From JBCBZH01 sp039815415 (GTDB lineage: Bacteria; Bacteroidota; Rhodothermia; Rhodothermales; Rubricoccaceae): a stretch of 32,033 nt of DNA. Under the pieces are notes generated by a model. That model worked only from the letters and a program-made list of their open reading frames with translations. It searched no databases and was not told where the DNA came from. The position numbers were made by a program, and so were the translations under genes. Below, in pieces: positions 21,661-30,743 of the stretch; the first letter of the stretch is position 1; each line of letters starts with the position of its first letter. Location of the stretch: positions 1 to 32,033 of the forward strand of contig JBCBZH010000015.1 of assembly GCA_039815415.1 (NCBI GenBank), given 5' to 3'.

Positions 21661-22185
21661 GTGGTCATTGTACAGGAGATCATCACCAGTTGGCGGAAAC
21701 GGTCGCGTGGAGCCATCGCGGCAAAAGCGCGAGAGGAAGTTCCAGACACCTTGGAGCTTCCTTTGGTCTCTACTTCGGCTGGGGAAGAGGGAGAGGTCAT
21801 TCACCATGTTGCCTGGTTTGGTGACAGCGACACGTTCAAGGCGTCAGAACAGAGCGTTGCGGTGATGTCTTTCGAAGAACAGGGTCGACTTCTCTTTGGC
21901 TGCATTCGGATATATCCAGTCGCTGAATCAGTGCGTGTGGAATACGTTTATGACATGGGCTGTGGTGGCGCTCCTGAACGCACGTCTTTTCCGCGCCAGG
22001 TTCTTTCTTTGGCGGAGGGGGAATGGGGGCAAGTCATTTACAATGGACGCTTCTCGGAAGGCTTCGACAGCGAGTGGCTTTATCGACGCCGTATCGTGAA
22101 TGTCAGATACGCCAGAGAGGTCAGTCGAGAACCGTTTCAGGGGAAGCCGGTTGGTGAGTTCAAGGATCTGCGCCACCTCCGGTAG
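21661..22185 (+). CDS. Hypothetical protein from a lower-GC region
   Basis: A 174-residue frame that begins with GTG 21661, 21 nt after yajC. The DNA is visibly poorer in GC than its neighbours and its codons use more A/T third positions, suggesting recent acquisition. The protein is soluble and mixed alpha/beta, with WLYRRRIVNVRYAREV near the end and VRVEYVYDMGCG in the middle. I recognise no domain, motif or signal peptide. The start is uncertain because the alternative upstream context lacks a ribosome-binding site. It may be a phage- or plasmid-derived orphan. Confidence 0.55.
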   Translation: MVIVQEIITSWRKRSRGAIAAKAREEVPDTLELPLVSTSAGEEGEVIHHVAWFGDSDTFKASEQSVAVMSFEEQGRLLFGCIRIYPVAESVRVEYVYDMGCGGAPERTSFPRQVLSLAEGEWGQVIYNGRFSEGFDSEWLYRRRIVNVRYAREVSREPFQGKPVGEFKDLRHLR

Positions 22186-22269
22186 AAGAAGGCCTTGGGA
22201 GAAAGGCCAGATTTGTGGAGAGCGAACGGAGCTTCAGATTGCGAGGTCAAGGTTAGCTCGAGGGTGCAG

Positions 22270-22409
22270 GGACACAGCCGCACTGTGTCCGGCCCAGTTC
22301 TGGTCAGGGGCAGGCTTGAGAAACGCCGTGCTCGGCTGGGGCAGATTGCAATCCGCCCCTAGGGCATGGTGCCGCCCTCGAGCTGGCGGTGAAGGCCTCG
22401 CCAGCTCGA
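22270..22409 (+). promoter_or_regulatory. Hairpin-rich leader upstream of ribBA
   Basis: Four hairpins occur in order. GGACACAG/CTGTGTCC is a perfect 8-bp stem (22270-22277, 22283-22290). GGGGCaGATT/AATCcGCCCC is a 5+4 bp stem (22338-22347, 22350-22359). AGGGC/GCCCT lies at 22361-22365 and 22374-22378. The decamer pair TCGAGCTGGCG/CGCCAGCTCGA forms an 11-bp stem (22378-22388, 22399-22409). None has a U-run. The GGGGCAGATTGCAATCC opening resembles the start of an FMN riboswitch, but its conserved GGAUGGGAGA-type core is absent. It is probably a structured 5' leader of unknown type. Confidence 0.5.
22378..22409. repeat. Inverted pair of the dispersed decamer CGAGCTGGCG
   Basis: TCGAGCTGGCG (22378-22388) and CGCCAGCTCGA (22399-22409) are perfect complements across a 10-nt loop, the only closely spaced inverted pair in the window. 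Exact copies on the given strand start at 1898, 2755, 9797, 11858, 12955, 13325, 14091, 14296, 14563, 18651, 18996, 19800, 22379, 24401, 25047, 25176, 26571, 26910, 27123, 28609 and 30443. Copies in the opposite orientation (CGCCAGCTCG) start at 1516, 2584, 3043, 3396, 3830, 4352, 9693, 9898, 10218, 10356, 11984, 12308, 15972, 16803, 20991, 22399, 24646, 26815, 29020 and 30647. CGGGCTGGCG-type variants are also frequent. Confidence 0.85.
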
Positions 22410-22479
22410 CGAAGAGGCGGCGAATGGAGCAACCTGCCGTCTACCCGTACGTTGTCCCCGCCCCATCCTCCGTGACCTC

Positions 22480-23771
<1,292 letters not shown>

Positions 23772-23775
<4 letters not shown>

Positions 23776-24491
23776 GGCTTTTCCTCGGGCTGGCGATTGG
23801 GCTCCTGGGGATGGGTTGTGCCCCATCGCGCGGGCTGGTGATGTACACGGCGGAGCGGAGCCCCAACGCGCTGTTCTCCGTCGCCACCGCAGACTCGGTC
23901 ATCGCGTTCACCTTCGACGACGGCCCCGAACCCGGAAACACCGATGCCGTTCTCGACGCGCTGGTGGAGCACGATGCCCGCGCCACGTTCTTCGTGCTTT
24001 GCGAGCGGGCCGTGGCGAACCCGGATCTGATGCAGCGGATGGTGGACGAAGGCCACGAGATCGGCAACCACGGTTGGCAGCTCCAAATGGCCGTTCTGCT
24101 GCCTGCCGCTCGGCTCCGAGCCGATATCGCGCGGACCGACAGCGTGCTTCGCCAGTACGCCAGCCCGACGTGGTACCGCCCGTCGGTCGGGTTCTACAAC
24201 CGAGGCGTGCGGTGGGCAGCAGAGGCCAGCGGGTACCGGATCGCGCTGGGGTCGGTCTATTCCGGCGATCCACAGACACAGGACGTGGATCACCACGTCG
24301 AGCACATCCTGGGGGCGGTTCAGCCCGGCGACATCGTGGTGCTGCACGATGGCATCGGCGATCGAGTGACGGCGCCGGAGATCCTGCGTAGCGTTTTGCT
24401 CGAGCTGGCGCGGCGCGGCTATCGCATGGTCACGCTCTCCGATCTGGCGGCTAGGGAACCGGATCGGTGGCGCCGAAGCGCGTCCGAATGA
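23772..24491 (+). CDS. Polysaccharide deacetylase-like lipoprotein, missing one metal-binding histidine
   Basis: A 239-residue protein with a short lipoprotein signal (LGLAIGLLGMGC, Cys about residue 16). It belongs to the NodB-homology carbohydrate esterase 4 fold: motif 1 TFDDGPEP (Asp 49, Asp 50), motif 2 GHEIGNHG (His 100), motif 3 RPSVGFYN, and the last motif VLHDGIGDR with its catalytic His. In typical members motif 2 is H(S/T)xxxH; here the second His is replaced by Leu 104 (HGWQL), so metal binding may be altered. GTG 23772 overlaps the ribBA stop. The 3' end overlaps the convergent histidine-phosphatase gene by 41 bp. Activity on chitin/peptidoglycan is therefore uncertain. Confidence 0.8.
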
Positions 24492-24990
24492 ACTCCCCAG
24501 AATCGCCCTCCCGGACGACGATAAACAGGTTGTCGTAGTCGCGCTCGTCCAGGTCGTCCATCGGGATGCCGGTGAGCGCGCTGGCAATGTGGGAAATGGT
24601 GTTGCTGTGGCCCACCATCAGGATCGTCTGGCCGGGGCTGGACGCCGCCAGCTCGAGGGCGATGGCCGCCGAGGAGCCCGCCGCGTCGTTTAGATCGAGG
24701 TTGCGGGCCTCGACCTCCATGCCGAGGCGTTCGGCCAGCGGAGCGGCTGTGTCCCGCGTCCGGCGAAACTGCGAGCTGATGATCCGGTCCACGCCCGCGT
24801 GCACGAGAACGTCCGCCAGCGCATTGGCGCGTGCCTGCCCCTGGGCGGTGAGGCCGGGGTCGGAGCCGCTCTGCTTCTCCGCGTGCCGGACGAGGAAGAA
24901 GATCGTCGGGCTGGCGTCCGGTAGAGGAGCGGTCGGGGCGCAAGCCGCCAGCGCGAGGAGGGCGATGAGGAGGAGAGAGACAGGGCGCAT
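24451..24990 (-). CDS. Histidine phosphatase superfamily lipoprotein (SixA/PGM-like)
   Basis: A 179-residue protein. The signal peptide (VSLLLIALLALAACAP) has lipobox LAAC, so it is probably anchored in a membrane. The catalytic RHG-type motif is FLVRHAEKQ, with the nucleophilic His after Arg. The second core histidine is in ILMVGHSNTISHI, and the RTRDTA loop supplies the second arginine. These histidine-phosphatase features indicate removal of phosphate from small molecules or proteins; the substrate is unknown. ATG 24990 gives MRPVSLL; upstream in-frame starts lack signal-peptide character. It converges on the deacetylase gene and overlaps it by 41 bp (24451-24491). Confidence 0.88.
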   Translation of the reverse strand: MRPVSLLLIALLALAACAPTAPLPDASPTIFFLVRHAEKQSGSDPGLTAQGQARANALADVLVHAGVDRIISSQFRRTRDTAAPLAERLGMEVEARNLDLNDAAGSSAAIALELAASSPGQTILMVGHSNTISHIASALTGIPMDDLDERDYDNLFIVVREGDSGEFIRTRFGATDPVP

Positions 24991-25026
24991 CGAGGAGAGG
25001 GCAAGGAGACCCACGATACGGGGCGT

Positions 25027-25122
25027 TCAGCCGTCCACGTTTGGGACGAGCTGGCGAACCATCCCATCCGCCAGCGCGTGCAGATTCTCCAGCGTGCCGT
25101 CGTTGTCGATGACGGTACTGCC
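25027..25122 (-). pseudogene. Duplicated 3' end of coaE
   Basis: On the reverse strand, 31 codons read STVIDNDGTLENLHALADGM... and end with TGA (25029-25027). They align with the end of the nearby coaE gene, where TVIDNDGSMEELHALADGLL stands, including the final stop-proximal region. The rest of the enzyme (P-loop, lid) is absent, and a short stretch upstream (MRQLAEC) may be a further relic. It looks like a partial duplication about 1.4 kb from the intact gene. Two copies of the decamer flank it (25047, 25176). Confidence 0.7.
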
Positions 25123-25252
25123 CGGTGGCGCGGCTCGTCCGGGCCAAGCTGGTGGGCCATGCGGTACACATTCTGCGAGCTGGCGCATGGTGGCTCCAGC
25201 ATCGTCACGTTCTCCTTCGTCGGCGCGGCAAACACCCTGAGAGAAGGATCCT

Positions 25253-26335
25253 TCAGCGGGCGGGCTCCATTCCAAAGTCGAGTGTGCGGCGGGCACTGCG
25301 CCGTCCGCAGATGGCGTCTACTTGGTAGGGGGCGCAGATGCCCCGGAGAACAAACTCTCCCCCATACTCGAACAGACGATAGGTTCGAGCCGGGGGATTC
25401 GTGTCGCGTACGGCCTCTCGGGTATTCGCTGCGCCCACAGAGATCCATCCGCTGTGCTGAGTGGGGCGAAGCGTTAGGGTGAGCCCTTCAAGCGTGAAGC
25501 GTCCGGTTTCGGTCACGTCGGTCCGGCTCCTGAAGGTGCCCGTAATGGCTGTGGCTTGATATCGTGCCCGGAAGGTTCCATTACGCATGAAGGTGTAGGT
25601 CACACCGCCAGCCTGGGCTGCAGTTTGGCCCGGAGTGTCACGCCGGACGGTTCCGCCGCCCTCATAGGTTCGCCAGGTTCCCACAAGGCGCCCAAGGCGG
25701 ACTGGCTGGCCCTCGCTGCCGCTTGCGCTACGAACCGACGAGTCATACACCGATGTTTCCTGCACGCCTCGCCCGTCTACGGTGTTCACAGCGCTCGTTA
25801 CACGTCTTCTGGAGGACGAGGGATCTGAAGCGGCAGCCTGTCGGGCCCGGAAGTGGGGGCGCTCCGTCGGGTAGGCGCTCTCCACCACTTGTCGAAGCAG
25901 AGCAACGCCATCCATCGCCTCAAAGTCGGCCTCATCGGCGAGGAGCATGCCGAGCATCGCGTAGCCGTCGGTGAGATGACGCTTGACATAGACGGCTGCC
26001 CGGACCGGATATCCGTTGGCCTCATAGACGACAAGCGTGTTGGCCTGAACGTGATCGACAGCTCGAAACGTCGCCGGGACGAAGCTGGCGAGCAGGCGAG
26101 CACCGAGAGCGTCCGAGATGGAGGTCGTCGTGGCGACCTCCTCAATGACCAAGTGGGGCGGAGACGATAGCGTTGTGTTCGAGAGATGAATGCCGACCTT
26201 GGCATTGCGTGGTCCAGCCACAGACCACCCCTCTGGGAGCCCGATGGTAATGGACGCGTCGCTATGAATGCTGGAATACTGAGCGTCCGCGGGTACGGAG
26301 AGCATCAGGAGGGCAAGAAGACAGAAGAGCCGCAT
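25253..26335 (-). CDS. Hypothetical secreted protein with lipocalin-like C-terminal part
   Basis: A 360-residue protein with a signal peptide (LFCLLALLMLSVPADA) and cleavage before QYSSIH. The N-terminal half (about 20-170) looks like a beta-rich/alpha domain (SITIGLPEGWSVAGPRN) of the kind found in 'PsbP'-like or heat-shock-derived folds, with no motif I can name. A Ser/Arg-rich linker follows, then a region with TYTFMRNGTFRARYQATAITGTFRSRTD and LEGLTLTLRPTQ, a strand pattern like lipocalin-type or 'META' domains that test how strongly output depends on input. It ends in two Cys (GICAPYQVDAICG) near the C-terminus. Function unknown. Confidence 0.7.
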   Translation of the reverse strand: MRLFCLLALLMLSVPADAQYSSIHSDASITIGLPEGWSVAGPRNAKVGIHLSNTTLSSPPHLVIEEVATTTSISDALGARLLASFVPATFRAVDHVQANTLVVYEANGYPVRAAVYVKRHLTDGYAMLGMLLADEADFEAMDGVALLRQVVESAYPTERPHFRARQAAASDPSSSRRRVTSAVNTVDGRGVQETSVYDSSVRSASGSEGQPVRLGRLVGTWRTYEGGGTVRRDTPGQTAAQAGGVTYTFMRNGTFRARYQATAITGTFRSRTDVTETGRFTLEGLTLTLRPTQHSGWISVGAANTREAVRDTNPPARTYRLFEYGGEFVLRGICAPYQVDAICGRRSARRTLDFGMEPAR

Positions 26336-26457
26336 AGAAGGAGAGAATCACAGCTTCAGGCAAGACTACCGCGCCCATGCCCACGTGCCACATCGAATGG
26401 TGCGAATGGGAATCCTGAGGGACTGATCGGTCGGAAGCCGTACCTGAATGGCGCCAG

Positions 26458-27060
26458 TCAGTCCGCTCGTGCTAGAGAGGCGAGCAGTCCGTCCGCCAGC
26501 GCGTGCAGCTCTTCCATCGATCCGTCGTTGTCGATGACGGTATCCGCTCGGCGGCGCAGCTCGGCCGGGGCGAGCTGGCGAGTCATGCGGGCTTCGACCT
26601 GCTCGCGCGTCGAGCCATCGCGTGCCATTGCACGTGCGATGCGGGTCTCGATGGGGGCATCCACCACCGCGACGTGGTCGAGGATCTGGTCGGCGTTCGT
26701 CTCGAAGATCAGCGCCGCTTCGTAGACCAGCAGCTCGACGCCGTCGATGCGCGCCTGCTCCATCGCCTCCAGCATGGCCCGACGCACAGCGGGGTGGACG
26801 ATGGCGTTGAGCGCCGCCAGCTCGGTCTCATCTCCGAACACGCGAGCGGCGATGGCCTGCCGGTTCAGCGATCCGTCCTCGTGATAGGCCTCAGTGCCGA
26901 AGCGGTCTACGAGCTGGCGACGGACCTCTGGATCTTCGACCATCAGGCGCTTCGCCAGCGCGTCGGCCAGAAGCACACGCACGCCGGGGTGCTCGGCCAG
27001 ACGGGCCACAAAGGCGGTCTTGCCGCTACCGATGCCTCCTGTCACGCCGAGCGTCAGCAT
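26458..27060 (-). CDS. coaE: Dephospho-CoA kinase
   Basis: A 200-residue P-loop kinase that phosphorylates dephospho-CoA in the last step of coenzyme A synthesis. The Walker A motif GGIGSGKT is at residues 8-15. The CoA-binding DALAKRLM follows, with LNRQAIAARVFGDETELAALNAIVHP and the lid region VYEAALIFE next; the end is TVIDNDGSMEELHALADGL. Length fits the family (about 200). ATG 27060 is used. The 3' part of this gene is repeated as a pseudogene at 25027-25122. It is transcribed on the same strand as the upstream ABC ATPase with a 93-nt gap. Confidence 0.95.
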   Translation of the reverse strand: MLTLGVTGGIGSGKTAFVARLAEHPGVRVLLADALAKRLMVEDPEVRRQLVDRFGTEAYHEDGSLNRQAIAARVFGDETELAALNAIVHPAVRRAMLEAMEQARIDGVELLVYEAALIFETNADQILDHVAVVDAPIETRIARAMARDGSTREQVEARMTRQLAPAELRRRADTVIDNDGSMEELHALADGLLASLARAD

Positions 27061-27153
27061 CGGGCACCCGTAAAGACGTTTCGCTGAAGCGTCTCCACGC
27101 CAGGGAACACAGGATGTAGCCTCGAGCTGGCGAAACGGGACATAGCGATGGGG

Positions 27154-27918
27154 TTATCCGAACGCTTCCGCCACCAGGGACTCAGCCTCGTCGTAGGCGT
27201 CAGCCGCAGCGGTGAGCTTGCCGAAGGCGTCTTCGAGCGAGGCCCCGCCCGCCCCTTCGGTGATCTCTTCGGGAGATCCCGTCTGGAGGATGTGGCCGTC
27301 GCGGAGCACGATCACCAGGTCTGCCACCTTCTCGACGGCATCGAGCAGGTGCGAAGAGTAGAAGATGGTTTTGCCATTGGCTGCAAGCGTACGGAGCAGC
27401 GCGCGCGTCTGGAGAACGGCGTGGGCGTCGAGGCCGCCGAGGGGCTCGTCGAGGAGCAGCACCGGCGGGTCGTGGAGCAGCGCTGCAGCGATGAGCACCT
27501 TCTGCTTCATGCCCTTCGAGAAGCCCGTCATGGACTGCCCGGCGACCTCATCCAGACCCCAGAAGCGGAGGTGGGCGGCGGCGCGCTGCTGCAAGAGCGT
27601 CTCCGCCAGCCCGTGCATTCGCCCGATGAACGTCAGGTACTCATCGGCCGAGAAGCTCTCATACAGGTGGCCGTGCTCCGGCACGTATCCGAAGCGCCGC
27701 TTGGCCTCGAGGGGCTGCTTCACCACATCGGCCCCACCCACGATGACGGTCCCGGAGGTGGGCTGGAGGGCACCTGTGAGCAGGCGCATGGTGGTTGTCT
27801 TGCCCGCCCCGTTGGGGCCCACATAGCCCGCCACGTTGCCTGCAGGCACGTCGAACGAGACGCCATGGAGGATGGGCGTGCCGTCGAGGGTGACGTGGAC
27901 GTTCTGGACGGAGAGCAT
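27154..27918 (-). CDS. ABC transporter ATP-binding protein
   Basis: A 254-residue ATPase of an ABC exporter-type system. The Walker A GPNGAGKTT is at 34-42, a Q-loop-region YVPEHGHLYES follows, the signature is FSKGMKQKVLIAAALLHDP, Walker B LLLDEPLGGLD, and the H-loop is FYSSHLLDAVEKV. The D-loop GGLD is typical of ABC-2/DrrA-like export ATPases. No permease gene lies next to it in the window; its partner must be encoded elsewhere. ATG 27918 is used. The ATPase is likely in the cytoplasm at the membrane, energising export; the substrate is unknown. Confidence 0.9.
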   Translation of the reverse strand: MLSVQNVHVTLDGTPILHGVSFDVPAGNVAGYVGPNGAGKTTTMRLLTGALQPTSGTVIVGGADVVKQPLEAKRRFGYVPEHGHLYESFSADEYLTFIGRMHGLAETLLQQRAAAHLRFWGLDEVAGQSMTGFSKGMKQKVLIAAALLHDPPVLLLDEPLGGLDAHAVLQTRALLRTLAANGKTIFYSSHLLDAVEKVADLVIVLRDGHILQTGSPEEITEGAGGASLEDAFGKLTAAADAYDEAESLVAEAFG

Positions 27919-28045
27919 GGAGAGAGGGCCAGTGTGGAGTGGCCAGCTCGAGAAGTGGAGGAAAGAAGATCGTCAGCTCGAAGGGGCGGCGTCGCGCTGA
28001 CGAGAGCGAGCGGTTCCGGTTCGATGCCAGGTCATCCTCAGGTCG

Positions 28046-28759
28046 TCAGATCGTGCCTGTGAGGTAGTGCTGGCGGAGCGGTTCCGGGAAGCGCTCGATG
28101 GCGTAGCGCAGCATGGTACGCGGCATCTGCGCGTGGTGCTGCCGCAAGAATCCTTCCTCGACCTCCTGCTCCCGCTTGCCGACCTCTCGGAGCGTCCAGC
28201 CGACGGCTTTGTGGATCAGATCGTGAGGGTCGTTGAGGAGTGTCGTTGCGATCTGGAGCGTCGGGACAAACTCGTTCTGCCGGATGAAGTGGAACGTAGA
28301 AATGATGGCGATGCGGCGCTCCCAAAGGCTGTCGGAGAGTGCCAGCTCGTCGAGCAGCGAGAGGTCGGCAAGGGCGTCCACGTGCGGGCCGATCACGTAG
28401 TGCGCCGAGCTGTCCACGAGGTCCCAGTTGTTGACGTAGTCCGTGTGGTCGAGGTAGAGGTCCGCGATGGCTTGGCGCTCCGCGGGTGGCGTTTTTGCCC
28501 GCTTGCAGATCTCCGCCATCAGGAGGACGGCCATCAGCCGAGCCTCATGCCACTCGGACGTGAGCAGGGCCTGGATCTCCCCCAATTTCATCCCGCGCGC
28601 CTCCTTGACGAGCTGGCGAACCCTGGGCACGCGGATGCCGAGGAAACGGTCGCCCTCGGCGTACTCGCCGGGACCGGTCTTGAAGAAGCGCTGGGAGTGT
28701 TCCGCAATCTCCGGACTCGCCAGCGCGTCGAGCTGTCGGAGGGCATCGGCGGCGGTCAT
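28046..28759 (-). CDS. DNA alkylation repair glycosylase of AlkD type
   Basis: A 237-residue all-helical HEAT-like-repeat protein. Sequences WHEARLMAVLLMAEICKRA, LYLDHTDYVNNWDLVDSSAHYVIG and KAVGWTLREVGKR match AlkD, including the aromatic/acidic residues that line the DNA groove (NNWDLVD and the Trp of GWTLRE). These enzymes remove bulky N3- and N7-alkylated purines without base flipping. It starts with ATG 28759, which overlaps the HIT stop (TGA at 28758-28756), indicating a coupled pair. The substrate range is inferred from the family. Confidence 0.9.
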   Translation of the reverse strand: MTAADALRQLDALASPEIAEHSQRFFKTGPGEYAEGDRFLGIRVPRVRQLVKEARGMKLGEIQALLTSEWHEARLMAVLLMAEICKRAKTPPAERQAIADLYLDHTDYVNNWDLVDSSAHYVIGPHVDALADLSLLDELALSDSLWERRIAIISTFHFIRQNEFVPTLQIATTLLNDPHDLIHKAVGWTLREVGKREQEVEEGFLRQHHAQMPRTMLRYAIERFPEPLRQHYLTGTI

Positions 28760-29097
28760 CCGTTGAAGCCGGGAAGGTTGCCGCCACCCATCAGGTGAAC
28801 GTGGAGGTGAAACACCGTCTGGCCCGCCCCAGCGCCGTTGTTGACGATGAGGCGGTAGTCGCTCAGGCCCTCTTGCTCGGCCACGCGTCGGGCGACGGTG
28901 AACAGATGACCGACCAGAGCTTCATCCTCGGGCTCCACGGCATCGGCGCGCGGAATGGGCTTCCGGGGGACGCAGAGGACGTGGACTGGCGCCTGCGGGG
29001 CGATGTCGCGAAAGGCAATCGCCAGCTCGTCTTCGTAGACGATGTCCGCGGGCAGTTCGCGGTCGGCGATCTTCTGAAAGAGGGTTTTGTCGGGCAC
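28756..29097 (-). CDS. HIT family nucleotide hydrolase
   Basis: A 113-residue histidine-triad protein that hydrolyses AMP-lysine/adenosine phosphoramidate-type nucleotides. The fold starts with TLFQKIADRELPADIVYEDELAIAFRD (the GtG-like entry) and ends with the triad HLHVHLMGGG, whose His residues are catalytic. The N-terminus is short; GTG 29097 gives VPDKTLFQKI, matching the family start, whereas the in-frame ATG 29214 would add a non-conserved Cys/Arg stretch. The gene is coupled to alkD by an overlapping ATGA and is probably transcribed as one mRNA. The functional link to DNA repair is not established. Confidence 0.93.
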   Translation of the reverse strand: MPDKTLFQKIADRELPADIVYEDELAIAFRDIAPQAPVHVLCVPRKPIPRADAVEPEDEALVGHLFTVARRVAEQEGLSDYRLIVNNGAGAGQTVFHLHVHLMGGGNLPGFNG

Positions 29098-29261
29098 CGG
29101 GATGAGGCAAAACGAGGCCTCCAATCTACGTGAATCGGCGCCTATGGCATGATTCTGGGTCCTGCTGCGGCAGGTCCTTCCCCGTGCAGCGAGATTGCAA
29201 GATCTCCTGAACACGATCTGAACATCCTCTGCCGATCTACCAGAGACACGTCTCTCGATCC

Positions 29262-30641
29262 ATGCTCCGACTGTCCGCGCTTGCTTCTGCCTCTCTCATC
29301 GTCGTTCTGGGTGCGTTTACGCTTCGCCTGAGCGGGACGCCTGAGCTCCCCGATACGCCCTACAACTACGCCAACATTGCGCTGCCTGGGTATCTGAACG
29401 TGCCGCCCATCCGGGGCGAGGACAACACGCCGAACGACAACCCAATCACCGATGCAGGGGCGACACTCGGACGTGTGCTGTTCTACGACACGCGGCTTTC
29501 GAGCAACGAGACCATCTCCTGCAGCTCGTGCCATCTCCAGGAAATGGGGTTCTCAGATCCTGAGGCGCTCAGCACCGGGTTTGATGGGGGCAAGACGGGC
29601 CGGAACTCCATGGGCCTCGCCTTTGCGCGCTACTACGACAGCGGACACTTCTTCTGGGACGAGCGCGCCGCCACCCTCGAAGATCAGGTTCTGATGCCAA
29701 TTCAGGACCCTGTTGAGATGGGCATGACACTGGACAATGTGATCGCGCGCCTGGAAGCGACCACGTTCTACCCGGACCTGTTCGAGGACGCCTTCGGCAC
29801 GCCAGAGATCACGAGTGACCGGATGTCACAGGCGATGGCCCAGTTCGTCCGCTCCATCGTATCCCCCAACTCGAAGTACGACATCGCCCGGCAGCAGGCT
29901 GGAGGGCCTCCGGGGCAGCGCCTGGCAGGTCTTACCGATCAGGAGAACGATGGTCTGGAGCTGTTCTTCGGACGCGGGCGCTGCGCCCAATGCCACAGGG
30001 GCGACCTGTTCGTCGGCGATGAGGCACGAAACAATGGATTGGACGCCACGCTTACGGACGAGGGCGCCGGAGACGGGCGGTTCAAGACAGGCTCTCTGCG
30101 CAACATCGCCCTCACAGCACCCTATATGCACGACGGTCGCTTCTCGACACTGGCCGAGGTGATTGACCACTATAGCACAGGCATCCGTGGAAGTGCGTCG
30201 CTTGACCAGCGGCTTCGCGACCCGCAGGGGCGTCCCATCCAGATGCGGTTTAACCTGACCGAGCACGAGGCCCTCCTCGCGTTCCTGAACACGCTCACCG
30301 ATGAGACCCTCGCCACCGATGTGCGCTGGTCCAATCCGTTCCCATCGCCTCCTCTCGCAAACGAAGCGGGAACTCCCTCGACGGCGCCTCAGCTCGAGCT
30401 GTCAGGGCCGAATCCGGTGCGCAGCCAGACAGCCTTCCGCATCGAGCTGGCGGCCCCGGCCGACGTGACGCTGGAGATCTACGACCGGATCGGTCGGCAC
30501 GTTGCCACAGTGCTCGAGGGGCCTGTGTCTGGAGAGCGCGTCGTGCAATGGACTCCCGATGGGCTGGACGCTGGCCTCTACATCGCCCGGCTTCGTGCGG
30601 GCGGGAGTGTCGCTACGGAGGTCGTTACCGTCGTCCGCTAA
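29262..30641 (+). CDS. Di-haem cytochrome c peroxidase (MauG/CCP family) with T9SS sorting domain
   Basis: A 459-residue secreted enzyme. An N-terminal signal or anchor (LRLSALASASLIVVLGAF) is followed by the peroxidase body, which has two haem-binding CxxCH motifs, CSSCH (87-91) and CAQCH (241-245). The APYMHDGRFSTLAEVIDHYSTG motif near residue 290 supplies typical haem-ligand and substrate-loop residues, and DERAATLEDQVLMPIQDPVEMG is a family core motif. After about residue 375 comes a T9SS-type C-terminal sorting domain: LSGPNPVRSQTAFRIEL, LEIYDRIGRHVATVLEG, DAGLYIARLRAGG. Cytochrome c peroxidases with such tails are a Bacteroidota feature; the protein would be exported to the cell surface. 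ATG 29262 starts it, divergent from HIT/alkD. A decamer follows shortly after the stop. Confidence 0.92.
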   Translation: MLRLSALASASLIVVLGAFTLRLSGTPELPDTPYNYANIALPGYLNVPPIRGEDNTPNDNPITDAGATLGRVLFYDTRLSSNETISCSSCHLQEMGFSDPEALSTGFDGGKTGRNSMGLAFARYYDSGHFFWDERAATLEDQVLMPIQDPVEMGMTLDNVIARLEATTFYPDLFEDAFGTPEITSDRMSQAMAQFVRSIVSPNSKYDIARQQAGGPPGQRLAGLTDQENDGLELFFGRGRCAQCHRGDLFVGDEARNNGLDATLTDEGAGDGRFKTGSLRNIALTAPYMHDGRFSTLAEVIDHYSTGIRGSASLDQRLRDPQGRPIQMRFNLTEHEALLAFLNTLTDETLATDVRWSNPFPSPPLANEAGTPSTAPQLELSGPNPVRSQTAFRIELAAPADVTLEIYDRIGRHVATVLEGPVSGERVVQWTPDGLDAGLYIARLRAGGSVATEVVTVVR

Positions 30642-30659
30642 TCTGTCGCCAGCTCGTTG

Positions 30660-30743
30660 ATGCCTGCTACCCTGCTCGTTGTCGAGGATGCTCCGGCTGT
30701 GCGGACGCAGCGCGCAGTGGGTCTGGATCCGGGCTTGGCCTGA
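30660..30743 (+). pseudogene. Response-regulator receiver N-terminal scar
   Basis: ATG 30660 opens MPATLLVVEDAPAVR, the usual start of a receiver domain (beta-1 and the acidic pair of the phosphorylation pocket). Within 27 codons the frame ends at TGA 30741-30743, so the domain is broken. It adjoins a histidine-kinase end, implying a deletion that joined the two halves of a two-component system. Confidence 0.6.

Noticed and set aside
22336..22479. FMN (RFN) riboswitch before ribBA
   Set aside because: The leader position and the GGGGCAGATTGCAATCC opening are suggestive, but I cannot find the conserved CCGGCGGU..AGCCCGCGA and GUCCGGAUGGGAGA-type core. Kept only as an unassigned structured leader.
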